Translations under genes and position numbers: made by a program
Notes under the pieces: generated by a model
The model's database searches: none
Told to the model about the DNA's origin: nothing
What the model saw: the letters and a program-made list of their open reading frames with translations, nothing else
From: JBKBKN01 sp046294625
GTDB taxonomy: Bacteria > Bacteroidota > Bacteroidia > M30B66
Length of the DNA stretch: 64,000 nucleotides
Direction of reading: 5' to 3'
Assembly: GCA_046294625.1 (NCBI GenBank)
Contig: JBKBKN010000005.1
Span: 1 to 64,000, forward strand
Shown: positions 26,685 to 34,674 of the stretch, piece after piece
Position numbering within the stretch: position 1 is the stretch's first letter
How the letters are laid out: each line of letters begins with the position of its first letter

Positions 26685-28697
26685 ATGCAAATATTTATGA
26701 CCACGAAATCAGCAAACAAATTAATTCATGAGAGTAGTCCATACCTCCTGCAGCACGCATACAATCCGGTAGATTGGTATCCTTGGGGCGACGAAGCATT
26801 GGAGAAGGCCAGAAAAGAGGATAAACCCTTACTCATCAGCATTGGATATTCCGCATGTCACTGGTGTCATGTGATGGAGAAGGAAAGTTTTGAAAATGAT
26901 GAAGTAGCATCTTTGATGAACAAATATTTTGTTTGTATTAAAATTGATCGTGAAGAGCGTCCTGACCTGGATTCTCTTTACATGCTTGCGGTACAGCTAA
27001 TGTCGCAGCGTGGTGGTTGGCCTTTAAACTGTTTCGCCTTGCCAGATGGAAGACCAATTTATGGAGGAACATATTTCCCTAAAAAGCAATGGATAAATGT
27101 GTTGGAAAAAATCCATGAAATGTATCATCACCAACCGGTTGAAGTGATGGATTATGCAAACCGATTAGCTGATGGTTTGAAACAGACACAACTCTTCAAG
27201 GTGCAATCCGAAAATAAGGCGTTCCCTATTGAAGATTTGCATCAGGCCATTGACCGATGGAAAAGCGGATTCGACAACGAAGATGGCGGCTTGCGACGCG
27301 CACCTAAATTTCCAATGCCAGTTAATTATAGTTTTTTACTCGATTATGCATTGGCATTTAAACAAGATGATGTTTTACAACATGTTAAAATTACCCTCGA
27401 TGCCATGGCTAAAGGAGGCATTTATGATCAGATTGGGGGAGGTTTTGCGCGCTACAGTGTGGATGGATACTGGAAAGTACCTCATTTTGAAAAAATGCTC
27501 TATGATAATGCTCAGCTGATTTCGCTCTTCTCAAAAGCCTATGCTGTGTTTAAAGAACCAAGGTATAAGGAAGTGGTCATGGAAACAATTTCGTTTCTTG
27601 ATAGAGACATGAAAAACGATGAACCTTGCTACTTTTCTGCCTTAGATGCCGACAGCGAAGGAGTGGAGGGCAAATTTTATGTGTGGCAATTACAAGAAAT
27701 TAAAGAATTGCTAAAAGGTGATTTTACCATCGCAGAAAAGTATTTTCACTTCGATGATTTCGGGCACTGGGAACATGGTAACTACATTTTGATGCGAAAA
27801 GCTAACGTGTATGTTGCGCCCGAAGATGCGGCAATATTTCAAAGCATCAAACAAAAATTGCTTGACGCAAGAAGCAAACGTGTGTTTCCGGGTATTGATG
27901 ATAAATATTTGCTTAGTTGGAACGCCTTGACAATCTCAGGGTTATGTGATGCGTACAAATTTCTTGGAGATGAAGCATACTTGCAAAAAGCGATTAGTCA
28001 CTTCCAATATTTAACTGAAAATTTTAAAAATCCGGAAGGAGGCTATTTTCATACACGAAAAAATGGAAGATCATCAATTCCTGCTTTCTTAGACGATTAT
28101 TCCACATTGGCTTTGGCTGCATTAGACCTGTTTGCCTGCACTGGTGATGACGAATACTACAATCAAGTGCTGGAGATGATTCATTCGATTGAGAAAGAAT
28201 TTGCTGTAAATAATAATCAATACTACTTTTATTCTTCCGAATCGCATAATAACCCTGTGACTAGACAATTGGATGTGGAAGATAATGTTATTCCTTCATC
28301 CAATGCCATGATGGCTCATGTGCTTTATCTTATGTCGGCAATAAGCGGAAAAACAGCATGGAAAGATAAGGCGCTCAAAATGCTCACGAGTTTAAAAGAT
28401 GAAATCGTACAGTATCCATCGGGCTACGCACTATGGGCAAGACTGCGTTTATTCGATGATTTAAAGCTCAAAGAAGCCGTAATTACAGGCGAAGCAGTAG
28501 AGAATAATTTCTTAGAATTTCATCGAAGCTATTATCCCGGAGTTTTTGCTGTGCGCTGTGTGCACTCCAGCAATGTTCCCATGCTTAAAGGTAAATTTAG
28601 CGCAAAATCCACACAAATATTTATTTGTGAAGGGGAAAAGTGTTATGCGCCGGTAGCAACATCGGCCGATGCTTACGAATTGATAAATTTATCTTAA
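26685..28697 (+). CDS. Thioredoxin-fold DUF255 / YyaL (SSP411) family protein
   Basis: The protein has 670 residues; a second in-frame ATG at 26697 (MTTKSANKLIHES) is an equally good start. The N-terminal DUF255 thioredoxin-like domain carries NRLIHE-type sequence, YNPVDWYPWGDEAL and the CxxC motif in GYSACHWCHVME. The larger C-terminal part is an (alpha/alpha) barrel like N-acyl-glucosamine epimerases (YDQIGGGFARYSVD, LPHFEKMLYDNAQL-like VPHFEKMLYDN, FYVWQ). The family is widespread and its substrate unknown. The IS3 element lies about 90 bases downstream. Confidence 0.92.
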   Translation: MQIFMTTKSANKLIHESSPYLLQHAYNPVDWYPWGDEALEKARKEDKPLLISIGYSACHWCHVMEKESFENDEVASLMNKYFVCIKIDREERPDLDSLYMLAVQLMSQRGGWPLNCFALPDGRPIYGGTYFPKKQWINVLEKIHEMYHHQPVEVMDYANRLADGLKQTQLFKVQSENKAFPIEDLHQAIDRWKSGFDNEDGGLRRAPKFPMPVNYSFLLDYALAFKQDDVLQHVKITLDAMAKGGIYDQIGGGFARYSVDGYWKVPHFEKMLYDNAQLISLFSKAYAVFKEPRYKEVVMETISFLDRDMKNDEPCYFSALDADSEGVEGKFYVWQLQEIKELLKGDFTIAEKYFHFDDFGHWEHGNYILMRKANVYVAPEDAAIFQSIKQKLLDARSKRVFPGIDDKYLLSWNALTISGLCDAYKFLGDEAYLQKAISHFQYLTENFKNPEGGYFHTRKNGRSSIPAFLDDYSTLALAALDLFACTGDDEYYNQVLEMIHSIEKEFAVNNNQYYFYSSESHNNPVTRQLDVEDNVIPSSNAMMAHVLYLMSAISGKTAWKDKALKMLTSLKDEIVQYPSGYALWARLRLFDDLKLKEAVITGEAVENNFLEFHRSYYPGVFAVRCVHSSNVPMLKGKFSAKSTQIFICEGEKCYAPVATSADAYELINLS

Positions 28698-28787
28698 AGC
28701 GTATTCCTACGAAATATGTTTTGCGGCTTGTGTGGCTTCAAATATTCTAGGCCGCGAAAGCCGAAATTATGCCCATCGGGGTAAGTC
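28698..28787. other. Short spacer between DUF255 gene and IS element
   Basis: It contains an inverted repeat (GCGGC near 28726, GCCGC near 28751) with a long loop and no T run. If the IS interrupted a gene, its 5' part is not recognisable here. Confidence 0.3.
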
Positions 28788-28813
28788 GCTGACTTTTTTG
28801 ACAGTTTGTAAAT
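28788..28813 (+). repeat. Left terminal inverted repeat of the IS3 element
   Basis: It aligns, with small gaps, to the reverse complement of 30052-30077 (shared blocks GCTG, TTTTTT, GACAG, TT, AAAT). Confidence 0.6.
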
Positions 28814-28984
28814 ATAGTTGATTAGATTGCATTTTGCTTAGTTCAATTGAAACGGAAATGAGCTCTTCTGGGGAGCAACTCATCAGAGATTAGTTGAACC
28901 GACGAAAATGTAAGGATGGTGTTTGATTATCAAACGTCTTTCTTTTTATCCATTTTCCGAGTTCCATTCCTTTAAAAACCCATA

Positions 28985-29732
28985 TCATGCTGCATATTCA
29001 TTTGGTGTATTATAGTTCAATGCTTCATGCAGACGCTCTTCATTAACGTTATTTAGAGAAAAGAACAAGTTTGCATCGAGAACATCTTCACGATAGGTGC
29101 GGTTGAATCGCTCAACGACTGCATTTTGCTGTGGTTTGCCTTTCTGAATTCTGATCCATTCTATATCGTTTTTATCCAGCCGGTTCTGGAATAAGCATGA
29201 AGTAAACTCAGGTCCGTTATCGGTTCTTATACCCTGTGGTTTTCCGTATTCATCAATTGTTCGCTGCAATATCTCAATCACCTTTATTGAAGGAAATGAA
29301 TAGCTGATAGCTATTTCCAGGCATTTGCGGTTGTACTGGTCAATGATGTTTAACGTTCTGAACTTCTTCCCGTTCGCCAATGAGTCTGACATGAAATCGA
29401 TCGCCCACTCCACATTCGCTCTCATCGGTATTTCAACCGGATTTGCGGGGTTGTCAATGCGTTTTTTCTTCCTTCTTCTATACAGTGAAAAACCTTCCTT
29501 TTCATCCGCACGTCGTATTCTGGATACCCCCATATGGGGATGCTTTTTTCGCACCTTTACGATTATTTTTTCTTCGTCCGGATCTGTCGGTTCCGATTGT
29601 ATCTTTGATTGCTTCTTTTACCAAGGCATCCTTCTGTGGCATCAGCTTTTTGTAATATCGATTTGTTCTTGAGCAATTAAATAGTTTACATGACTTAGCT
29701 TCGGAAAAACTTCTTGCACAAAAGCTAAGCAT
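28985..29732 (-). pseudogene. IS3 orfB transposase, frameshifted near 29566-29571
   Basis: Two overlapping frames together make one DDE transposase. The N-terminal half (MLSFCARSFSEAKSCKLF ... KDTIGTDRSGRRK) is in one frame. The catalytic half (IIVKVRKKHPHMGVSRIRR ... WAIDFMSD ... TDNGPEF ... AVVERFNRTYRE) is in the next. The change happens at a six-base A run on the minus strand; removing one A gives a continuous 248-residue protein. The catalytic residues D, D and E are present with the exact D-35-E spacing. The frameshift is a +1 in a homopolymer, so a sequencing or assembly error, a true mutation or slippage are all possible. Confidence 0.85.
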
Positions 29733-29751
29733 TGCTCTTTTTGATAAGACG

Positions 29752-30018
29752 TTACCACTTTTTTGAGTTGACCTCTTTTAGCACATCAATAGAAAGTTGC
29801 TGCTCCGCAACTATTCGTTTTAGACGTGTATTTTCTGCTTCAAGTTCCTTGACGCGCTTGAGTTCTGACAATGTCATGCCGCCATATTTGCTCTTCCAGT
29901 TATAAAAGGTCGGTTCTGAGATGCCGAACTCACGACATATCTCACTGACTTTTTTACCATCTTCCAGAGTTTTTAGCACGCTCAGGATTTGTGCTTCAGT
30001 GAATTTTGATTTTTTCAT
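29752..30018 (-). CDS. IS3-family orfA, transposase helix-turn-helix subunit
   Basis: The protein has 88 residues. KKSKFTEAQILSVLKTLEDG and VSEICREFGISEPTFYNWKSKYGG form the helix-turn-helix that binds the IS ends. The C-terminal leucine-rich helix (ELEAENTRLKRIVAEQQLSIDVLKEV) is the usual oligomerisation zipper. It ends 19 bases before the ATG of orfB, with a different frame, as in other IS3 elements that use ribosomal frameshifting. Confidence 0.92.
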   Translation of the reverse strand: MKKSKFTEAQILSVLKTLEDGKKVSEICREFGISEPTFYNWKSKYGGMTLSELKRVKELEAENTRLKRIVAEQQLSIDVLKEVNSKKW

Positions 30019-30051
30019 GCTCTTTTTTGCCGTGTTAAAGATGAAACTCTG

Positions 30052-30077
30052 ATTTTAACCTGTCGCAAAAAAACAGC
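30052..30077 (-). repeat. Right terminal inverted repeat of the IS3 element
   Basis: It is the partner of 28788-28813. It lies just upstream of orfA, where the IS promoter is expected. Confidence 0.6.
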
Positions 30078-30551
30078 ACTGTACCTTTTACAGTATGATA
30101 TAAATTACATATGGTATTAATTGGTTTGTTTATTGAAAACGGGATTCACACAAGTTTTGAAGTTGCCCCAGTAGAAGACTGTGAATTACGTTTGGAAGCT
30201 TCTAAAGCAGTATACTCTACTTCAACTACGGTTGAATTTTCTGTGAGTGACATTTCCGCTCATACTAGTAATAACTTATATGGAGAATCAACAATAGAAA
30301 TTTTTCCTAATCCTGCTTCTGATTATGTACATGTTTTATGGAATCACCAATCAATGCTTTTCGATCATATTTCTATTAAGGATTTAAGTGGAAAAATAAT
30401 TTAAGAAATGCAATCTGAAAATGATCTACAAAAAGGGATTCTTAAACTTGATCTTTTAGACCTATCTGACAGATTGTATTTCATTCTATTTGAAGGAAGT
30501 ACTTATCGCAAAGTCTTTAACTTGATAGTGAAAAGAGGTAAGCTTTATTAA
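30078..30551 (+). pseudogene. 3' remnant of a T9SS-secreted protein gene, with one in-frame TAA
   Basis: Beyond the IS right end an open frame (from about 30111) leads into a type-A T9SS sorting domain: IFPNPASDYVHVLW, HISIKDLSGKII, then an in-frame TAA at 30402, then EMQSENDLQKGILKLD, LYFILFEGS and KVFNLIVKRGKLY before the stop TAA at 30549. In family members the residue after SGK(I/L)(I/V) is often Gln or Lys. The N-terminal body of the protein is missing, consistent with disruption by the IS or deletion. It is probably not functional. Confidence 0.75.
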
Positions 30552-30582
30552 TTTAATCACATTGTCTGTATTTTGAAAATAG

Positions 30583-32121
30583 TTATTGATTAATATTTCT
30601 GTCTCTTCTAATATAGCTTAATGAAATACCTATTTGCTCTATCAAATCGCCGCAGAGCACAGATTCTATGCTATGTTTTGATAGCGCTAAATCGCCGGCA
30701 AGCCCGTGCGCGTAAATGCCAATAAGTGCAGCCTGCATAGGGGAGTAGCCTGAGGCCAGCAAACCCAGAATCATTCCTGTGAGTGCATCGCCGCTGCCAC
30801 CTTTGGCCATGGAAGGGTTTCCTGTGGAATTAAAAAATACGCTTCCATCCGGACAAACTAAATAACTGTAGGCAGACTTGATGATCAGATAACATTGGTA
30901 TTTGAATGCAAAGGTTTTGGCCTTTTCAAAACGATCCATACTGTCAGCGCACTTGCCTGCCAGTCGGTCAAACTCACCGGGGTGCGGCGTAAGTATGCAT
31001 CCTGAAGGTAAAAAGCTCAGCCAGGTGGGATTTTCAGACAGTATATTTAAGGCGTCTGCATCCAAAACCAAGGGCACGGAGCTGTTTTGTATCAATTGTT
31101 TGATTACCTGATGTGTTTCGGGATGCTGTCCCAATCCAGGTCCGGCAGCTATCGCATTGTGAGCACTGATATCGGGCAGTTGAGCGATGTAATTTATATT
31201 GGCTGCATTACTGCTGATCATAGCTTCGGGAAGGTAGCTATTGAGCGCTTGTTTTCCCTTTTCCGGAGTACAAACCGACAAAAGACCGCATCCGCTCCGA
31301 AGTGCCGCCTTAGAAGCAAGCAAAGCTGCACCTATTTTATCTTCCGAACCGGCAATGAGCAGGGCATGACCGAAAGTTCCTTTATGCGAAAATTTAGGTC
31401 TAGGACGTAGCATCTCTTTGATGTCAGCCTGCTCTAAATAAAAATATTTTGATGCTTGAAGAGAAATGCCATTTGTCAATAAACCTATGTCTAACAGCTC
31501 CCACTTACCGGTAAATTGATAACCTTCTGCCATTAAAAAACTTAACATGGGACTTTGAAAACTCAAGGTATAATCGGCTTTAAACACTGTACTTTTTGCA
31601 TCAGGAACTGTTTCAGCTCCAAGTCCGCTGGGCACGTCAATGGCTACCTTAATACCCGTCATCGTGTTGATGTGCAAAATCAAATCTTTCAAAAATCCTT
31701 CAGGGGATCTGTTTAATCCGCTACCAAGCAAAGCATCTACAATAATGGTTCTTTCATTCGTTTCAGCGATTTGATGCGTTGTATGAATTTTTGAAAATTG
31801 TAGATTAGGTCGATTTAGAAGCTGCGACAACCTTTCTTGATTAATCAAATTGTCCTCAACGTAGGTGTTACTTTCTATTAAGTAGCAAACAACTTCAAAA
31901 CCCAAGTAAATGAAATGTCTGGAAATAGCTAAACCATCTCCGCCGTTGTTACCATTACCACAAAAAATATGAATCTTTCCAGGCCTTTCGCATAATTGCA
32001 AAATGTAATCTGTACACGCTGAAGCAGCTTGCTCCATTAAATCAATAGACGCAATGGGCTTTTCTTTGATTGTGAATGCATCAGCAGCTCTTCGTTGCTG
32101 ACTGTTTAATATCGGAATCAT
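30583..32121 (-). CDS. nnr: Bifunctional NAD(P)H-hydrate epimerase / ADP-dependent dehydratase
   Basis: The protein has 512 residues from the ATG at 32121 (MIPILNSQQRRAADAF); the open frame extends to 32178 but the extension lies inside coaE. Residues ~1-215 are the YjeF N-terminal epimerase (FCGNGNNGGDGLAISRH, VDALLGSGLNR, DVPSGLGAE). Residues ~225-505 are the ribokinase-like dehydratase (FGHALLIAGSEDKIGAALLA, AAGPGLGQ, LDADALN, LTPHPGEFDRL, AKGGSGDALTGMILG). Together they repair hydrated NAD(P)H. It overlaps the 3' end of coaE by 41 bases and is the last gene of the DUF1573-yajC-ybbR-coaE operon. Confidence 0.95.
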   Translation of the reverse strand: MIPILNSQQRRAADAFTIKEKPIASIDLMEQAASACTDYILQLCERPGKIHIFCGNGNNGGDGLAISRHFIYLGFEVVCYLIESNTYVEDNLINQERLSQLLNRPNLQFSKIHTTHQIAETNERTIIVDALLGSGLNRSPEGFLKDLILHINTMTGIKVAIDVPSGLGAETVPDAKSTVFKADYTLSFQSPMLSFLMAEGYQFTGKWELLDIGLLTNGISLQASKYFYLEQADIKEMLRPRPKFSHKGTFGHALLIAGSEDKIGAALLASKAALRSGCGLLSVCTPEKGKQALNSYLPEAMISSNAANINYIAQLPDISAHNAIAAGPGLGQHPETHQVIKQLIQNSSVPLVLDADALNILSENPTWLSFLPSGCILTPHPGEFDRLAGKCADSMDRFEKAKTFAFKYQCYLIIKSAYSYLVCPDGSVFFNSTGNPSMAKGGSGDALTGMILGLLASGYSPMQAALIGIYAHGLAGDLALSKHSIESVLCGDLIEQIGISLSYIRRDRNINQ

Positions 32122-32695
32122 GCAATATTTGATTGTGGATGTTCTGTACCTGAAGTATGATCGAATGCTTTTCGTCATTTATGATTTCAAAGCCAGCAAT
32201 TTTTCGTTTCTGTTTATCGGTCCATTGATTACTCATTCTTTTAATAAATTCTGCTTCTGATATGCCACTCCGCTTCATCGTTCTTTGTTTTCGAAGGGCA
32301 ATAGGGCAAGTTACGAGGATAGTCTTATCCAATTCCTTGTACGAACCTGTTTCAAACAATATTGCCGCCTCTTTTAAAACATACGGAAGATGAATATGAA
32401 GATTGCACCAATTTTCAAAATGGACTTTCACTATCGGATGTATCAATTGATTTAATTGATATAAAAGATCAGGATTAGAGAACGCTTTTGAAGCAATAAA
32501 TTTTCTATCCGGAAATCCATCACGAAGCACTACTGAACCGAACATTTCAGTTAATGCAAGGTGAACATCCTTGTTAGTATTCAAAATATCGGATGATACC
32601 CTATCGGAATTAAAAACAGGGATACCCAATATCTCAAAATATCTGGAAACAGTGGTTTTGCCACTTCCGATACCCCCAGTAATGCCTACTTTCAT
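32081..32695 (-). CDS. coaE: Dephospho-CoA kinase
   Basis: The protein has 204 residues. The P-loop GITGGIGSGKTTVSRYFE is at the N-terminus, with NSDRVSSDIL, HPIVKVHFENW and the lid region TMKRSGISEAEFIKRMSNQ. It phosphorylates dephospho-CoA in the last step of CoA synthesis. Its ATG overlaps the stop of the YbbR gene by 4 bases and its own end overlaps the nnr start, indicating tight coupling. The C-terminal ~15 residues (SDIKQSATKSC) are poorly conserved. Confidence 0.95.
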   Translation of the reverse strand: MKVGITGGIGSGKTTVSRYFEILGIPVFNSDRVSSDILNTNKDVHLALTEMFGSVVLRDGFPDRKFIASKAFSNPDLLYQLNQLIHPIVKVHFENWCNLHIHLPYVLKEAAILFETGSYKELDKTILVTCPIALRKQRTMKRSGISEAEFIKRMSNQWTDKQKRKIAGFEIINDEKHSIILQVQNIHNQILHDSDIKQSATKSC

Positions 32696-33675
32696 TTTTG
32701 TCGTCTGTTTTTAACAATGATGTATTCGGCTTTTTCGGGCGTAATTCTTGGATTACGAATGTAATTAGGAAACTTAGTCAATTCTAAATCAACAGTGCCC
32801 CTTCTATTCGATAGTGCAATGGCTGCATCAGCTTCAACCAAAAAATCTGAATTCTGCACACGTACAAAATCATGTAATGCAATCATAAAAGTCACCTTAA
32901 CAATGTTTGGAATCAAAATAAGACTATCTAATCCATTAAGATTTTTGAGTTTCACAGGCACTTCCAGAAGTTGTTCGGTAAACTGCTCAACACTAAAATT
33001 AAGTTCTATTTGAGAAGGATTCATGTTCACACCTTCGATGGAAATGAGTTTTAAGGTTTTCTGAAACGATGATTGGATATTGTGTTTCGAAAAGATTTCT
33101 GTTTCCACATGGTGAATCCGAGAGATAATCTCCGCATCACCACTAATATCTATACTATCAGGCGTAATTTCCAATGGTTTCATAAATCCATACTGCTTGT
33201 GAAAGCTGTAGTCCAGATTTACTTTAATTGGAACTTTCTTGAATTCCTTGTTTTTCAGTTCAACAAAAATTGTGTCGGGATGAATGTCGATGGCCTTAAT
33301 GGTAGCGTGCTGTCGGTTGAAATACTCGATTCCTTCTTGCATCAGTATAAAACCCATTTGAAAGTTTTTTCGGTTAATGATGCCGACTTTATTTCCATCA
33401 ACAACGATGGTTCCCTTTTCTGGATTTAAAAAAAAGGAGAGAATATCGTAACCGGTTCCATTCAGCGTGATAGCAACCTGTTTGGGTAGCTCGTCTTCAT
33501 CTATGATGATGTTACCGGCATTTAGATATCTCACCGGAACATTGAGTTGAGCGATGTAAAGGTTGCCGGATGTATTAAGAAACCAAAACACAGTAGAAAG
33601 GAGAAGGCATGCTGCAAATACAGCGTATCTTCTCCTTTTTATTCTTGCTTTAAGATTGTGCTTTTTAACCTGCAT
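32692..33675 (-). CDS. YbbR-domain membrane-anchored protein
   Basis: The protein has 327 residues: one N-terminal membrane helix after a basic stretch (RIKRRRYAVFAACLLLSTVFWFLN), then repeated beta-rich YbbR-like units (LNVPVRYLNAGNIIIDEDELPKQVAITLNGTGYDI; VFVELKNKEFKKVPIKVNL). YbbR-domain proteins in Firmicutes bind and regulate the diadenylate cyclase CdaA; in Bacteroidota the domain sits in this conserved operon without a known partner. It overlaps coaE by 4 bases. Confidence 0.85.
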   Translation of the reverse strand: MQVKKHNLKARIKRRRYAVFAACLLLSTVFWFLNTSGNLYIAQLNVPVRYLNAGNIIIDEDELPKQVAITLNGTGYDILSFFLNPEKGTIVVDGNKVGIINRKNFQMGFILMQEGIEYFNRQHATIKAIDIHPDTIFVELKNKEFKKVPIKVNLDYSFHKQYGFMKPLEITPDSIDISGDAEIISRIHHVETEIFSKHNIQSSFQKTLKLISIEGVNMNPSQIELNFSVEQFTEQLLEVPVKLKNLNGLDSLILIPNIVKVTFMIALHDFVRVQNSDFLVEADAAIALSNRRGTVDLELTKFPNYIRNPRITPEKAEYIIVKNRRQK

Positions 33676-33729
33676 CGGATAAAATTAATGAAAATGATAA
33701 AGCAGGTAAAAGTTGTTTAAAGATTAAAA

Positions 33730-34050
33730 CTAATCTTTTTTGGTTTGAAGAGTATCACCGGCTCCTGATGAAATAGCAGATCGTTCAATTTTCAATCTAC
33801 CTTGCCCTTCAGTTTCTATGATTAAAGTGGATTCTTCTAGTTCGATGATTTTACCGTGTATGCCGCCAATGGTAACAATCCGATCGCCTTTGCGCAGCGA
33901 TTCACGAAATTGTTTTTGTTCTTTTGCTTTCTTCATTTGAGGTCTGATCATGAAGAAATAAAATACGACCATTATCAGGATAATGGGTAGAAACGAGCCC
34001 AATGGGCTTCCGCCTTGCTGCGGAGCTACTAAAAATAGGTTATTTAACAT
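33730..34050 (-). CDS. yajC: Preprotein translocase accessory subunit YajC
   Basis: The protein has 106 residues: one membrane helix (LGSFLPIILIMVVFYFFMI) followed by RPQMKKAKEQKQFRESLRKGDRIVTIGGIHGKI, the family signature, and an acidic/basic tail. It associates with SecDF at the inner membrane. It lies 19 bases after the DUF1573 gene and 54 bases before ybbR. Confidence 0.95.
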   Translation of the reverse strand: MLNNLFLVAPQQGGSPLGSFLPIILIMVVFYFFMIRPQMKKAKEQKQFRESLRKGDRIVTIGGIHGKIIELEESTLIIETEGQGRLKIERSAISSGAGDTLQTKKD

Positions 34051-34069
34051 TGATTGATTATTGACTTGA

Positions 34070-34519
34070 TTAATTTTCTTTCACAAAACCTTTAAGGTAA
34101 ATATAGGTGGTAGTGGGCTCTGTATTCGCAATTACAGCAACTGACTTAAATTGTTCACCCGGTCTGCCCTTGCTATCAAACACCACATTGATGCTGTTAC
34201 TTTCGCCCGGCTTAATTGGTTTTTTAGGATATTCAGGCACAGTGCAACCACAACTGCCTCTTGCTTCACTAATGATGAGATCGGATGCTCCCTTATTAGT
34301 GAATTTATATGAGTAGGAAACCTTTTCGCCATCCAGCACAGTGCCAAAATTGAATGTATCACGCTCAAATTCAATTACCGGGACAGATGCACCGCTTTTG
34401 CCTGAAGCGGTTCGACTGTTTCTAACCAAATCAGTGTTGGTTTCGCCTGTTTGAGGTTGATCGCATGATGTGTAAATCACTAGCATTGAAATAATGCCTA
34501 CAAAAAATAGTTTCTTCAT
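34070..34519 (-). CDS. DUF1573-domain lipoprotein
   Basis: The protein has 149 residues: a lipoprotein signal (LFFVGIISMLVIYTSC) and an Ig-like DUF1573 domain with FERDTFNFGTVLDGEKVSYSYKF, SEARGSCGCTVPEYPKKPI and the beta strands INVVFDSKGRPGEQ. Function of the domain is unknown. The order DUF1573-yajC-ybbR-coaE is a recurrent Bacteroidota arrangement, and this gene is first in the transcript behind a TATTTTTG element. Confidence 0.9.
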   Translation of the reverse strand: MKKLFFVGIISMLVIYTSCDQPQTGETNTDLVRNSRTASGKSGASVPVIEFERDTFNFGTVLDGEKVSYSYKFTNKGASDLIISEARGSCGCTVPEYPKKPIKPGESNSINVVFDSKGRPGEQFKSVAVIANTEPTTTYIYLKGFVKEN

Positions 34520-34539
34520 ATTTTAATAAATTCGGAGTG

Positions 34540-34547
34540 CAAAAATA
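34540..34547 (-). promoter_or_regulatory. -7 promoter element (TATTTTTG) for the DUF1573-yajC-ybbR-coaE-nnr operon
   Basis: An exact TAnnTTTG match followed by C on the minus strand, 20 bases upstream of the first ATG of the operon. Confidence 0.45.
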
Positions 34548-34625
34548 GATAAACAATCATACCCGAATACAAGAGCAATTATTAATAATCACCAAAAGTT
34601 CCGCGTCAATCTTTTTTGAAGTTCA

Positions 34626-34633
34626 ATATATTT
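34626..34633 (+). promoter_or_regulatory. -7 promoter element (TATATTTG) upstream of the amylase gene
   Basis: An exact TAnnTTTG match about 42 bases upstream of the amylase ATG. No TTTG at the usual -33 spacing. Confidence 0.4.
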
Positions 34634-34674
34634 GTTACGGTGTTAAACATACACGAACAATTAACCGTCTGACT

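Larger units (their letters stand above)
28788..30077 (-). mobile_element. IS3-family insertion sequence, about 1.29 kb
   Basis: It contains an IS3-type orfA (helix-turn-helix) and orfB (DDE transposase) read on the minus strand. Imperfect inverted repeats bound them: GCTGACTTTTTTGACAG at the left and, on the other strand, GCTGTTTTTTTGCGACAG at the right. The size is typical for the family. I could not identify a convincing 3-5 bp target duplication, so the exact ends may be off by a few bases. The orfB frameshift means this copy may be inactive. Confidence 0.85.

Noticed and set aside
29502..29732. Reading the orfB split as programmed frameshifting
   Set aside because: IS3 elements use -1 frameshifting between orfA and orfB, not +1 inside the catalytic gene, so mutation or sequence error is more likely.
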